A stretch of 64,000 bases of DNA from Flagellimonas abyssi (GTDB taxonomy: Bacteria; Bacteroidota; Bacteroidia; Flavobacteriales; Flavobacteriaceae). The notes under the pieces were generated by a model. The model had not been told where the DNA came from. It searched no databases and was given only the letters and a program-made list of their open reading frames with translations. Each line of letters begins with the position of its first letter. Positions within the stretch are counted from its first letter, which is position 1. The stretch spans positions 90,961 to 154,960 of the forward strand of contig NZ_JAHZSV010000014.1 of NCBI RefSeq assembly GCF_019457905.1. Direction: 5' to 3'. Positions 16,622-25,896 of this stretch are shown piece by piece. The position numbers were made by a program, and so were the translations under genes.

Positions 16622-18889
16622 TTAAGCATTCTGCTTTTTAATCAGGTTCAGGGCCGAGCCTTCGTTGAACCACTTGATCTGTGCATCGTTATAGGAATGG
16701 TTCGCTATGATGGTATCTTTGCTTCCATCTGCGTGCACCACTTCAATGGTCAATGGCTTGTCCGGAGCAAACTCAGCGGCATCCACCATATTGAAGGTGT
16801 CGTCCTCTTGAATAAGATCATAATCGTTCTCATTGGCAAAGGTCAACGCCAACATACCTTGCTTTTTAAGGTTGGTCTCGTGTATCCTTGCGAACGATTT
16901 TACCAATACAACTGCAACACCCAAGTGTCTTGGTTGCATAGCAGCATGCTCTCTAGATGAACCTTCACCGTAGTTATGGTCTCCGACCACTACGGTCTTG
17001 ATTCCTTTTTTCTTGTATTCACGTTGAGTATCCGGCACCCCTCCGTACTCACCGGTCAATTGGCTTTTCACCAAGTTGGTTTTCTGGTTGAAGGCGTTTA
17101 CCGCCCCAATCAAGGTGTTGTTGGCAATATTGTCCAAATGCCCCCTGAATCGCAACCATGGCCCTGCCATGGAAATGTGGTCCGTGGTACATTTTCCAAA
17201 GGCCTTGATCAACAACTTCATACCTTGAAGATCATTGGCGGTGATAGGTTCAAATGGTTCAAGCAGTTGCAAACGTTCTGAACCTTTTGCAACGATTACC
17301 TCTACTCCACTTCCATCCTCTACGGGGTCTTCGTATCCATTTTCTTTGACCTCAAATCCTTTTGGTGGCAATTCCCATCCTGTTGGCTCATCCAACATTA
17401 CTTCTTCCCCATCCTCATTGATGAGTTTATCCGTCAATGGATTAAAGTCAAGACGACCTGCAATGGCTATTGCGGCTGTCATTTCTGGCGAAGCAACAAA
17501 GGCATGCGTATTGGGGTTACCATCGGCACGCTTTGCAAAGTTACGGTTGAAAGAGTGCACTATACTGTTCTTTGGTGCGTTCTTGGGATCTTCATAACGT
17601 CCCCACTGACCAATACATGGTCCACAGGCATTGGTGAAGATCTTGGCATCCAATTTTTCGAATATCTCCAAAATACCGTCCCGCTCAGTAGTATATCTTA
17701 CTTGTTCCGATCCTGGATTGATTCCAAATTCGGCTTTTGTCTTCAGTTTTTTGTCCAGCGCTTGTTGTGCTATGGATGATGCTCTTGACAAATCTTCATA
17801 GGAAGAGTTGGTACAAGATCCTATCAATCCCCACTCAACGGCCAACGGCCATCCGTTCTCGGTGGCTTTCTCGGTCATACTGCCGACTTCTGTGGCCAAA
17901 TCCGGTGTAAATGGACCGTTCAAAAGTGGCTTTAATTCGGACAAATTGATTTCAATGACCTGGTCAAAATATTGCTCTGGGTTGGCATATACTTCGGGAT
18001 CTGCGGTCAAGTGTTCTTTCACTTTATTGGCGGCATCGGCAACATCTTCTCTGTCGGTAGCCCTTAGGTAACGTTCCATGGATTCATCGTAACCAAAAGT
18101 CGATGTGGTCGCTCCAATCTCTGCACCCATGTTACAGATAGTACCTTTTCCTGTACAGGACATAGAAGTGGCTCCAGGCCCAAAATATTCTACAATGGCA
18201 CCTGTTCCTCCTTTTACGGTTAGGATTTCGGCCACTTTAAGGATTACATCTTTAGGGGCGGTCCAACCAGATAGTTTTCCGGTCAATTTAACGCCGATAA
18301 GTTTTGGGAATTTTAGTTCCCAAGCCATTCCGGCCATTACATCCACTGCATCGGCACCACCAACTCCAATGGCCACCATTCCCAATCCACCAGCATTAAC
18401 GGTGTGGGAATCGGTTCCTATCATCATACCACCTGGGAATGCGTAGTTTTCCAAAACTACTTGGTGAATGATACCTGCTCCAGGTTTCCAAAACCCAATA
18501 CCGTATTTATTGGATACAGACCCCAAAAAGTCAAAAACTTCCTTGCTGGTCTCATTGGCATGTTTTAAATCTGCCGCAGCACCATCTTTGGCTTGAATCA
18601 AGTGATCACAGTGAACCGTGGTCGGCACCGCTACTTTATCCTTTCCAGCCTGCATAAATTGCAAGAGGGCCATCTGCGCCGTTGCATCTTGACAGGCGAT
18701 CCTGTCCGGGGCAAAATCAACATAGTCCTTGCCTCTTACATATGCTTTTTCGGTTTTACCGTCCCACAGGTGGGAGTATAAAATCTTTTCGGAAAGTGTT
18801 AGGGGCTTGCCCACCAGTTCACGGGCTTTTTCTACGCGTTCCCCCATGGAAGCATAGACACCCTTAATCATGTCTATATCAAATGCCAT
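16622..18889 (-). CDS. acn: aconitate hydratase
   Basis: 755 residues, the length of mitochondrial-type aconitases. The enzyme interconverts citrate and isocitrate in the TCA cycle in the cytoplasm. The [4Fe-4S] cysteines are visible in [11 protein letters not shown] and in [13 protein letters not shown]. Substrate-binding segments include [21 protein letters not shown] and the C-terminal swivel-domain [15 protein letters not shown]. No neighbour shares its pathway; it is bounded by its own terminator and a 104-base upstream gap, so it is likely monocistronic. Confidence 0.96.
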   Translation of the reverse strand: MAFDIDMIKGVYASMGERVEKARELVGKPLTLSEKILYSHLWDGKTEKAYVRGKDYVDFAPDRIACQDATAQMALLQFMQAGKDKVAVPTTVHCDHLIQAKDGAAADLKHANETSKEVFDFLGSVSNKYGIGFWKPGAGIIHQVVLENYAFPGGMMIGTDSHTVNAGGLGMVAIGVGGADAVDVMAGMAWELKFPKLIGVKLTGKLSGWTAPKDVILKVAEILTVKGGTGAIVEYFGPGATSMSCTGKGTICNMGAEIGATTSTFGYDESMERYLRATDREDVADAANKVKEHLTADPEVYANPEQYFDQVIEINLSELKPLLNGPFTPDLATEVGSMTEKATENGWPLAVEWGLIGSCTNSSYEDLSRASSIAQQALDKKLKTKAEFGINPGSEQVRYTTERDGILEIFEKLDAKIFTNACGPCIGQWGRYEDPKNAPKNSIVHSFNRNFAKRADGNPNTHAFVASPEMTAAIAIAGRLDFNPLTDKLINEDGEEVMLDEPTGWELPPKGFEVKENGYEDPVEDGSGVEVIVAKGSERLQLLEPFEPITANDLQGMKLLIKAFGKCTTDHISMAGPWLRFRGHLDNIANNTLIGAVNAFNQKTNLVKSQLTGEYGGVPDTQREYKKKGIKTVVVGDHNYGEGSSREHAAMQPRHLGVAVVLVKSFARIHETNLKKQGMLALTFANENDYDLIQEDDTFNMVDAAEFAPDKPLTIEVVHADGSKDTIIANHSYNDAQIKWFNEGSALNLIKKQNA

Positions 18890-18993
18890 TATACAATTGA
18901 GTTTTTAAGATTTTTGTAATTCGGTAAATTTACTAAAACAAGAAGTAATTTGGAATTAGAATCGCACTAAATAAGTGTTGCCCTTCTTATTTT

Positions 18994-19947
18994 TTACAAC
19001 AATTCCGTGATAATTTTTTCTTCGGTAATGCCTTCAGCTTCCGCTTTGTAGTTTTTTAGAATCCTATGGCGGAGTATTCCGAGACTTACCGCTTTTACAT
19101 CTTCGATGTCCGGAGAGAACTTTCCGTTGATGGCTGCATGGGCCTTTGAGGCCAAAATCAGGTTCTGTGAAGCTCTTGGGCCAGCTCCCCAATCGATGTA
19201 GTTTTGAACATATTCCGATGCTCCCTCTTGTCCTGGTCTTGTCCTGTTTACAAGCCTTACCGCATAATCCACAACATTGTCCGGAACGGGTATGCGCCTG
19301 ATCAAATGTTGTACCTCAATGATTTCATCCGCAGTGAACAAGGTATCAATTGTGGCCTGATCATCACTAGTAGTGGACTTTACCACTTGGATTTCCTCCT
19401 CGACCGATGGGTATTTTAGTTCTATGGCGAACATAAAACGGTCCAGCTGGGCTTCTGGCAAGGGATATGTACCTTCTTGCTCAATTGGGTTTTGGGTAGC
19501 CAGTACAAAATATGGTTGATTGAGCTTGTACTGGTTTCCCGCAATGGTCACCGCTCTTTCCTGCATGGCCTCCAATAATGCCGCTTGTGTTTTGGGAGGG
19601 GTCCTGTTAATTTCGTCGGCTAGGATGATATTTCCAAAAACCGGCCCCTTTATAAACTTAAAGTTGCGGTTTTGGTCCAAGACTTCACTTCCCAAAATAT
19701 CGCTAGGCATCAAATCGGGGGTAAACTGGATTCTTTTAAAGTCCAATCCCAGGGTTTGCGCAATGGTATTGACCATTAACGTTTTGGCCAGACCTGGCAC
19801 ACCTATGAGCAGTGAATGACCTCCAGTGTAAATGGATAACAGTATTTGTTCGATTACCTCTTCTTGACCCACAATGACCTTGGCAATCTCCTTTTTTAAG
19901 TCTTGGTGTTTTTTTACCAGATTTTCTACTGCAGTTACGTCCGACAT
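18994..19947 (-). CDS. MoxR family AAA+ ATPase
   Basis: 317 residues. Walker A is GVPGLAKT (near residue 57), Walker B ADEINRTPPKTQAALLEAMQE, and sensor region FVLATQNPIEQEGTYPLPEAQLDRF, the classical MoxR signature. MoxR proteins act as chaperone-like ATPases in assembly of other complexes, usually with VWA-domain proteins encoded beside them. None is present here; instead the gene follows the SurA-like gene by 4 bases, so it belongs to a transcription unit with two periplasmic folding factors. The client is unknown. Confidence 0.93.
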   Translation of the reverse strand: MSDVTAVENLVKKHQDLKKEIAKVIVGQEEVIEQILLSIYTGGHSLLIGVPGLAKTLMVNTIAQTLGLDFKRIQFTPDLMPSDILGSEVLDQNRNFKFIKGPVFGNIILADEINRTPPKTQAALLEAMQERAVTIAGNQYKLNQPYFVLATQNPIEQEGTYPLPEAQLDRFMFAIELKYPSVEEEIQVVKSTTSDDQATIDTLFTADEIIEVQHLIRRIPVPDNVVDYAVRLVNRTRPGQEGASEYVQNYIDWGAGPRASQNLILASKAHAAINGKFSPDIEDVKAVSLGILRHRILKNYKAEAEGITEEKIITELL

Positions 19948-19951
19948 ACGG

Positions 19952-21349
19952 TTATTCCTTTACCCAATTGTTAGCAAAATCACATCCTCTGCTTTCTGGG
20001 TCCACGTGGATATAGGTATCATCGATATGTTCTTCCATCCATTCCTTAATGGCATTGAACTGTTTTTCACGAAGTGCCAATTCTTGGATTTTCATGTAGT
20101 CCTTGGCAAAGTCTGCCTCGTGCTCATCATAACGGTTGGAAATCTTCATAATCTTGAACTTAGGTGCTCCACCTCTTTGGTCATCTTCACGAATGGGGCG
20201 AGATATTTCACCATCCTTAAGGTTCCTGACCTGGTTGTATAGGGTGGGGTCCATTTTTGTAAGCTCAAATCTGGAATCAAAGTTTACGGGATTACGTAGC
20301 AGTCCTCCATCAAACTTGGTCTCTTTTTCATCCGAAAAATTCAAAGCTGCCTCGGCAAATGTGTACTTGCCCTCCAAAACCTGCTGGCGAATGGAGTCCA
20401 ATTCTTTTGTTGCTTTATCAATAGCGCTTTGTGGAATCTCAGGAGTCATAAGAATATGCCTCAAATCCAATTCCTGTCCTCTTATTTTTTCAATATAAAT
20501 TATATGATACCCAAAACTTGTTTCAAAAGGTTCCGATATCTCCCCTTCCCTTAGACTAAAGGCAACATCCTTGAACTCTTTTACAAAAGGTGTCTCCTTG
20601 GTCATGCTGTAAAAACCACCTTTAGATTTTGAGCCAGGGTCTTGTGAGTACAATATGGCCTTTACGTTAAAACTGGCATCGTTTTCCAACACATCCTGAC
20701 GGATTTCCTTAAGCTGGTTGATGACTTTTTGCTTTTCTTCTTCGGGAGCTTCGGGCTGCTTTACAATTTGGGCAATTTCCAATTCCGCACCAAAAACAGG
20801 TCGTTCATCTTCTGGAATTTTATTGAAAAACTGACGGACCTCTTCCGGGGTCACTTCAATCTCTTCTACTATTTTTCCCTGCATCTTTTCGGAAAGCATA
20901 CGAAGTTTATTGATTTCAAAAAGCTCCTCCCGGAAACTTTCCATGTCGGGCTTTTTATAGTAGCTGAGCATTTTTTCAACGCTTCCAATCTGTTGCGTCA
21001 ATTGTTGGATCTGTCTGTCACTCTGGGCGTTCACCATATCATCGGACACCAACAAACTATCCTGCACCGCTTGGTGGGCATACAGTCTATCCTCCATAAG
21101 CTTGCCCAAAAGTCCGCAACGGGTAACATCTTCGGTGGAGGCGCCTTGGTTACGAAGATCGATCAAGGTTTTGTCTATATCCGATTCCAAGATCACGTAA
21201 TCTCCCACTACTGCTGCAATTCCGTCAAGCTTTATTCTTTTGGTGTTGCTCGTAGTATCCACACTCATTGCTTGGTCTGCTTCCTGTGCCTGGACCATTC
21301 CTATTATTGCAAAAAATGCAATCGAAAGTCCTTTAATTTTCTTTGTCAT
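19952..21349 (-). CDS. SurA-like periplasmic peptidyl-prolyl isomerase
   Basis: 465 residues from the ATG at 21349, chosen because MTKKIKGLSIAFF opens a proper signal peptide ending VQAQ; the frame is open to 21382. A SurA-type N-terminal chaperone region (about 30-175) is followed by two parvulin-like domains, one near 190-285 (SKSKGGFYSMTKETPFV, FSLREGEISEPFETSFGYHII) and a second near 290-400 (DLRHILM, FSDEKETKFDGGLLRNPV). SurA helps outer-membrane proteins fold. It overlaps the preceding gene by 17 bases, and MoxR follows by 4. An organism with so many barrel proteins would depend on it. Confidence 0.88.
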   Translation of the reverse strand: MTKKIKGLSIAFFAIIGMVQAQEADQAMSVDTTSNTKRIKLDGIAAVVGDYVILESDIDKTLIDLRNQGASTEDVTRCGLLGKLMEDRLYAHQAVQDSLLVSDDMVNAQSDRQIQQLTQQIGSVEKMLSYYKKPDMESFREELFEINKLRMLSEKMQGKIVEEIEVTPEEVRQFFNKIPEDERPVFGAELEIAQIVKQPEAPEEEKQKVINQLKEIRQDVLENDASFNVKAILYSQDPGSKSKGGFYSMTKETPFVKEFKDVAFSLREGEISEPFETSFGYHIIYIEKIRGQELDLRHILMTPEIPQSAIDKATKELDSIRQQVLEGKYTFAEAALNFSDEKETKFDGGLLRNPVNFDSRFELTKMDPTLYNQVRNLKDGEISRPIREDDQRGGAPKFKIMKISNRYDEHEADFAKDYMKIQELALREKQFNAIKEWMEEHIDDTYIHVDPESRGCDFANNWVKE

Positions 21350-22214
21350 AAACCTCAAATTCATTCTTCTTAATGGCTTCATCTATAATTTCGGTCTCCA
21401 ATTGTTTAATGTAATTTAAGCGTCTTCTATTCAAGATCAGTTGCCGAATATCAGGTTCCACATAATCAAACGGGGCCGTTTCGTTGACTTCCAACACATT
21501 GGTTACCAACCCCAAATATACCTCTAACGAATCTTGTAGCTCAAAAAATTGTGATTTTTTTAAGTGGGATTCCTCATTTGCCTGTGTTAATGGGGGTATT
21601 TCTTGAATAACCCTTGATGCGCTTACCCAAATAGAATCGTTAAAATGTATTTTTTTGAATTGTACGGCAATGGAATCCAAATACCTTCTATCTGAATCTT
21701 CCCATCTCTTAATTTTTGACTCGACCCCGTCCCTATCCAAAAATTGTCCGGACATGCCAACAAACCTTAGCTGCACCAATTTTTCGTTGAGTTTGAAATT
21801 TTCTTTTTCTCTCTCGTAAAATTCCTGCAATTGACTTTTGGTAACGGACGTATCCTGGGATTGATTGACCAACGCTTCTATGTAGGCACGCGTGTACAGA
21901 TCGGCACGATAATCGGACACCAATCGATCAAACTCCGCCAACTTTTCTTCGGGCAGGTTTATCTTTGATTTTGACAACAACAACTGTTTTGATGCCCAAT
22001 TATTTATATAATTGTTCACAAATATGGTACTATCCTGCGTCGTCATATCATCCCTGATCAAGGAAGCAACATCTTCTTTGTACAAAAAAGTGTCGCCCAC
22101 CCTCGCCAGAGGTTCCTTTTCTTCCTCCTCATTGAACATACCTTCACAGGACGAAACAAGAATTGCCACAAAAGTGCCTAAAAGCAAAAGTGTGTGTTTT
22201 TGGAGCTTAAGCAT
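21333..22214 (-). CDS. PpiC/SurA-N-like periplasmic lipoprotein
   Basis: 293 residues. The signal peptide ends in VSSC, a lipobox with Cys23, so it is predicted to be membrane-anchored. The body is helical and acidic with the SurA_N-like pattern (ARVGDTFLYKEDVASLI, NYINNWASKQLLL, LQEFYEREKENFKLNEKLVQLRFV). I do not see a convincing parvulin active-site domain, so it is probably a holdase-like chaperone rather than an isomerase. It heads the unit with the SurA-like and MoxR genes. A perfect -7 box lies only 4 bases before its start codon, so its mRNA may have no leader. Confidence 0.75.
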   Translation of the reverse strand: MLKLQKHTLLLLGTFVAILVSSCEGMFNEEEEKEPLARVGDTFLYKEDVASLIRDDMTTQDSTIFVNNYINNWASKQLLLSKSKINLPEEKLAEFDRLVSDYRADLYTRAYIEALVNQSQDTSVTKSQLQEFYEREKENFKLNEKLVQLRFVGMSGQFLDRDGVESKIKRWEDSDRRYLDSIAVQFKKIHFNDSIWVSASRVIQEIPPLTQANEESHLKKSQFFELQDSLEVYLGLVTNVLEVNETAPFDYVEPDIRQLILNRRRLNYIKQLETEIIDEAIKKNEFEVYDKEN

Positions 22215-22218
22215 TTCG

Positions 22219-22248
22219 CAAAAATAACAATTACAAAGTCCCTTACAA
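22219..22248 (-). promoter_or_regulatory. promoter of the ppiC-surA-moxR unit
   Basis: On the minus strand TTG (22248-22246), 19 bases, then TATTTTTG (22226-22219), a full match to the Bacteroidota -7 consensus. The box ends 4 bases before the ATG at 22214, so transcription should begin at or next to the start codon. Confidence 0.6.
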
Positions 22249-22330
22249 GAAGCTTCTCATTTCATTAACAGATTTTTTGTGCCCGATAGATGCCCAGAAA
22301 TTGCTACTTTAGTGCAAAACCAAACCAAAT

Positions 22331-22783
22331 ATGAAGTACACTACGGAAATTGTTGTTGATGTACCCAGGGAGGAATTTATTAAAAAAATGGATGACCCCG
22401 ACAACATGAAGCATTGGCAACAAGGACTTATCGGCTACGAGCAATTATCCGCCAGTCCCGGACAAGAGGGTTCTCGCATGAGTCTAAGTTACGAAATGGG
22501 AAAACGGAAAATGGATTTGGTGGAAACCATCATAAAAAAAAACCTACCCGAAGAAATACACATGACTTACGAAACCAAGGGAGTACACAATATTCAAAAA
22601 AACTATTTTAAGGAAGAGGACGAAAAAACCCGTTGGGTATCCGAATCGGAATTTCAATTTTCTGGGTTTGGGATGAAACTTATGGGATTTTTAATGCCTG
22701 GGGCCTTCAAAAAACAGTCCCTTAAATACATGCAAGATTTTAAGGCATTTGCCGAAAATGGCACATCCGTGCTCAACTCATAA
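22331..22783 (+). CDS. SRPBCC family (polyketide cyclase/START-like) protein
   Basis: 150 residues without signal or membrane segment. The pattern of an early strand (YTTEIVVDVPREEFIKKM), a helix with the phrase MKHWQQGL, central strands (GSRMSLSYEMGKRKMDLVETII) and a long C-terminal helix (KKQSLKYMQDFKAFAENG) fits the SRPBCC helix-grip fold, which binds hydrophobic ligands. Which ligand is unknown. The next gene begins 5 bases after the stop, so both are one transcript. Confidence 0.75.
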   Translation: MKYTTEIVVDVPREEFIKKMDDPDNMKHWQQGLIGYEQLSASPGQEGSRMSLSYEMGKRKMDLVETIIKKNLPEEIHMTYETKGVHNIQKNYFKEEDEKTRWVSESEFQFSGFGMKLMGFLMPGAFKKQSLKYMQDFKAFAENGTSVLNS

Positions 22784-22788
22784 CGACA

Positions 22789-23046
22789 ATGGAAAAACTT
22801 TTGGACAGAAAAATAAAGATCATCTGGGACTTTAGGGGCCCAACCGCATCACATACGGCCGAGCATTACCTTAAACACCTTAAAGAATTTGCCGAAGTCG
22901 AGGAACTCAAGTACGACCTTGAAGGCTTGGAACATTTTAGCCCTACACATAGTATCGCCTATTTGGTGGTGGACGAGATGGAACTTAAAGAGGTAAGGAG
23001 CATCCTTAAACCCCATCGGGGCCAAGTGTATTCAGGGAAAATTTAA
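22789..23046 (+). CDS. small conserved-looking protein of unknown function
   Basis: 85 residues, soluble and charged, not assigned to a family. It begins with a strand-like KIKIIWDFRGPTASHTAEHYLKHL-type segment and has three histidines near the first helix. It sits 5 bases after the SRPBCC gene and 10 before a lipoprotein gene, so it is co-transcribed with both. Codon use and spacing support a real gene; the function is not known. Confidence 0.65.
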   Translation: MEKLLDRKIKIIWDFRGPTASHTAEHYLKHLKEFAEVEELKYDLEGLEHFSPTHSIAYLVVDEMELKEVRSILKPHRGQVYSGKI

Positions 23047-23056
23047 TTTTTTATCT

Positions 23057-24199
23057 ATGTGGCTTAGAGTTGCTGTGTTGAGCTTGCTCTTGTGGGGCGT
23101 ATCTTGTGCAAAAAACAACCCGACCGACCCTCTGGCCAATGCCCTTTCTTCCGAAAATCCAAAAATTAAAAAGGTAATGGATCATCTGGACAAGCATGAA
23201 ATCCAGGTCCGATATACCCGGATAGACCGAAAAAATGATAGCATTATTTTTACGGATTTTGATTTTCAGGTGGATAAAAACAACTATTTCTACCCTGCAA
23301 GTACCGTAAAATTTCCCGCGGCGGTCGCAGCCTTGGAAAAGCTCAACACAATTGATTCCCTATCCATGGACACCCGATTTTTTGTGGAAGGTGATTCCGT
23401 GGAAACAACGTTTGCCAAAGCTATTACAGAAATTTTTGCTGTCTCGGACAATGCAGCCAACAATCGTTTAGTGGAATTTTTGGGCCAAGATGATATAAAC
23501 GCTAGAATGCAAGAACGAGGGGTGTCGCCCATTCGAATTGCCCATCGGTTATCCACTGACAATGCCGATGATATTACAACAAAACCTATTGTTTTTTACC
23601 TCAACGATTCAACTACCTCCTTAAGCAATCCCATCATAAATTCGCCCATAAGACCTATTGATTTGAACGGCATCAAAAAAGGGAAAGGGTATATTGCCGA
23701 TGAATCTTTACATACTGGACCTTTTGATTTCGCATTGAAAAATTATTATCCAATCGAAGCTCAAACCGCTCTTTTAAAACGTATCATTTTTCCCGAAGCA
23801 TTTCCGAAAGACGAACGTTTTAACCTCAGCAATGGTCAGCGCACACATCTTTTGGATGCCATGCACACCTTACCACCCCAGTTAGGATACGACCCGGAAG
23901 AGTTTTACGACAGCTACGTGAAGTTTTTTATGTTCGGGGACACTAACGATCCTATGCCGGAACATATCAAAATCTATAACAAAGTAGGTTATGCCTATGG
24001 TACATTAACCGACTGTGCTTACATAAAGGATACCAAAAACAATATCGACTTTATGCTCACGGCCACAATCTTGGTGAACAGCAATGGTATTTTTAACTAT
24101 AACACCTACGAATATGACAATGTGGGCATTCCATTCTTGGCCCAATTGGGAAGGGAACTTTACAATTATGAGCTAAATCGTACACGCAGTAAAAGGTAG
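23057..24199 (+). CDS. class A beta-lactamase-like serine hydrolase lipoprotein
   Basis: 380 residues. A lipobox GVSC puts the lipidated Cys at 17. The serine hydrolase elements are Ser82-Thr-Val-Lys85 (SxxK), Ser130-Asp-Asn132 (SDN) and Lys309-Val-Gly311 in place of KTG. The order and chemistry are those of the penicillin-binding/beta-lactamase fold. Insertions and the distant Lys-Val-Gly make it longer than true class A enzymes (about 290 residues) and I cannot place the Glu166 general base. A peptidoglycan or other amide/ester hydrolase of the envelope is more likely than a resistance enzyme. Last of a three-gene unit. Confidence 0.82.
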   Translation: MWLRVAVLSLLLWGVSCAKNNPTDPLANALSSENPKIKKVMDHLDKHEIQVRYTRIDRKNDSIIFTDFDFQVDKNNYFYPASTVKFPAAVAALEKLNTIDSLSMDTRFFVEGDSVETTFAKAITEIFAVSDNAANNRLVEFLGQDDINARMQERGVSPIRIAHRLSTDNADDITTKPIVFYLNDSTTSLSNPIINSPIRPIDLNGIKKGKGYIADESLHTGPFDFALKNYYPIEAQTALLKRIIFPEAFPKDERFNLSNGQRTHLLDAMHTLPPQLGYDPEEFYDSYVKFFMFGDTNDPMPEHIKIYNKVGYAYGTLTDCAYIKDTKNNIDFMLTATILVNSNGIFNYNTYEYDNVGIPFLAQLGRELYNYELNRTRSKR

Positions 24200-24245
24200 T
24201 GGGACATTACCCGCTGAAAAAAATTCCATTTAAGCAATGTCCCAC
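24199..24245. terminator. inverted repeat between converging genes
   Basis: GTGGGACATT (24199-24208) and AATGTCCCAC (24236-24245) are perfect 10-base inverted copies with a 27-base loop, beginning at the stop codon of the serine hydrolase gene and lying before the end of the converging oxidoreductase gene. No T-run follows, so a terminator role is only probable. Confidence 0.4.
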
Positions 24246-24279
24246 CCTCCGGACTAAAGTCCATAAAAATCAAGAAACC

Positions 24280-25896
24280 TCACCCAACCATTTCTGGTTG
24301 TATGTTCCAATTTTCGTTGGCCAAGAGTACTTGGTCAAAGTCTATACCTTCAATAGGTTTCAACGTTTGGCTAGGAGCATCCCATTCTATTTTTCTACCA
24401 AGTTTCCAAGAAAGTCCAGCCATATGGGCCGAAATGGCCTCATCAAACCCTTCTTTGATACCACAGCTTACATTTCCACCATTTTTGATTACGCTTAACC
24501 ATTCACGCATGTGCAGGAAGGTTGAATCAACTCGAACTCCATCAATATAGGTCCACATCAAACCCTTATCGGCAAAATATTGTGAAGTAGCCGACGAAAC
24601 GGCATCTGTAGCCGTAGCCGCTGGATCATATTGATAAATGGGCACGTTGGGAAGCATCTTTTCGGCTTCCAGCATATCGGCATATCGGGTGGAAGCGCTA
24701 TCGGGCCAAACGGTCAATCTATTGCCCAATTCCATGGTGGCATCGTGTCCCATTAAAATGGTGGGGCGATTGAAACCATTCCCCAGGGTTGCACTATAAC
24801 AGAAGGTCATACCCTTTTCCTTGCCCTTGGTTTGACTGCTTCCCGTACTGAAATCGGGGAACTCCATATTTACTTGGATCACATCGGGAACATTTCGTCC
24901 GTCGTTGTGAGTGTATATGCCACCCGATGCACTGACAGAAGTAGGAATACCCATGTTCAGCACACAATTTAAACGGTCGTAGTCGTGGGTCAACAGGTCA
25001 CCAGACAATCCTGAGCCGTAAGCCCACCATTTACGCCATCTAAAAAAGTGATTTTTATTGAACGGCACTTTTGGTGCGGAGCCCAAAAACTGCTCCCAAT
25101 CAATGGTCTCGGGACTGGCTTTCTCATGGATATCGTAGTTCCAGGCACCGTTGTCATCGTTTCTGTTGGTATTTGTTTGAATCAATGATACGTGCCCAAG
25201 TGTTCCTTTTTCCACAATATCACGCGCAGTACTAAAACTCAAGGTTTGCCTATGCTGGTGGCCCACAGCGAACACCGCATCGGATTTTTCGGCCGCTTCG
25301 CGCAAGGTATAGGTCTCGCCAACGGTATGCGTCATAGGTTTTTCCACATATACGTGTACATTGTTGTTCAAAGCTTCAATGGACATGGGGGCATGCCAGT
25401 GGTCCGGTGTTGCAATTACGACGGCATCCACATCCCCACTTTGAATCATATCTTTGTAGGTCACATACCTTTTGATTTTATTATCATCCGTCGAAAACGA
25501 ATTGATGAATTTCTCCGCACGTACATCGAACACATCACAAATGCCCACTAATTTCACATTGAGGGGTTCTTGAGACTCGAAATCTTCCAATCGTTTGTTG
25601 TTGGGGTCTTCTTCTGCTGCCAAACGCATTTCTTCCTTCCACTCATCTGTTGCAAAACCCAAGGCACGCGTCAATTGTTCGCCCCGAATACCAAAACCGA
25701 TTACCCCGATTCTCACGGGTTCTCCCCCAATTCCCGGAACTGCAGGAGGCAATGATGGCTTTATATTGAGCTGTTCCAATATTTCCGAACGTTTCTTTCG
25801 CGAGCCAACAGAGCTGGCAGCTCCAGCCCACCATACAGCTCCCAGTATGGGCAGGCCTCCCAATCCTATTAAAAGGTCTCTTCTAGTCCATTTCAT
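24280..25896 (-). CDS. Gfo/Idh/MocA family oxidoreductase with Tat-type signal
   Basis: 538 residues. The N-terminus MKWTRRDLLIGLGGLPILG has the twin-arginine pattern of Tat-exported proteins. A Rossmann motif (RIGVIGFGIRGEQLTRALGF) begins near residue 62, and the family segment VYVEKPMTHTVGETYTLREAA holds the catalytic-region EKP. The C-terminal half is the usual beta-sheet domain. Members oxidise or reduce sugars, or act as glycosidases, with NAD(P). Export through Tat fits a pre-bound cofactor. The DoxX-like gene upstream overlaps its start (ATGA), so they are coupled. The substrate is unknown. Confidence 0.9.
   Translation of the reverse strand: MKWTRRDLLIGLGGLPILGAVWWAGAASSVGSRKKRSEILEQLNIKPSLPPAVPGIGGEPVRIGVIGFGIRGEQLTRALGFATDEWKEEMRLAAEEDPNNKRLEDFESQEPLNVKLVGICDVFDVRAEKFINSFSTDDNKIKRYVTYKDMIQSGDVDAVVIATPDHWHAPMSIEALNNNVHVYVEKPMTHTVGETYTLREAAEKSDAVFAVGHQHRQTLSFSTARDIVEKGTLGHVSLIQTNTNRNDDNGAWNYDIHEKASPETIDWEQFLGSAPKVPFNKNHFFRWRKWWAYGSGLSGDLLTHDYDRLNCVLNMGIPTSVSASGGIYTHNDGRNVPDVIQVNMEFPDFSTGSSQTKGKEKGMTFCYSATLGNGFNRPTILMGHDATMELGNRLTVWPDSASTRYADMLEAEKMLPNVPIYQYDPAATATDAVSSATSQYFADKGLMWTYIDGVRVDSTFLHMREWLSVIKNGGNVSCGIKEGFDEAISAHMAGLSWKLGRKIEWDAPSQTLKPIEGIDFDQVLLANENWNIQPEMVG

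Noticed and set aside
20729..21373. Open plus-strand frame of 214 codons rich in Phe and Leu
   Set aside because: It is antisense to the SurA-like gene and its hydrophobic look comes from the reverse complement of charged codons.
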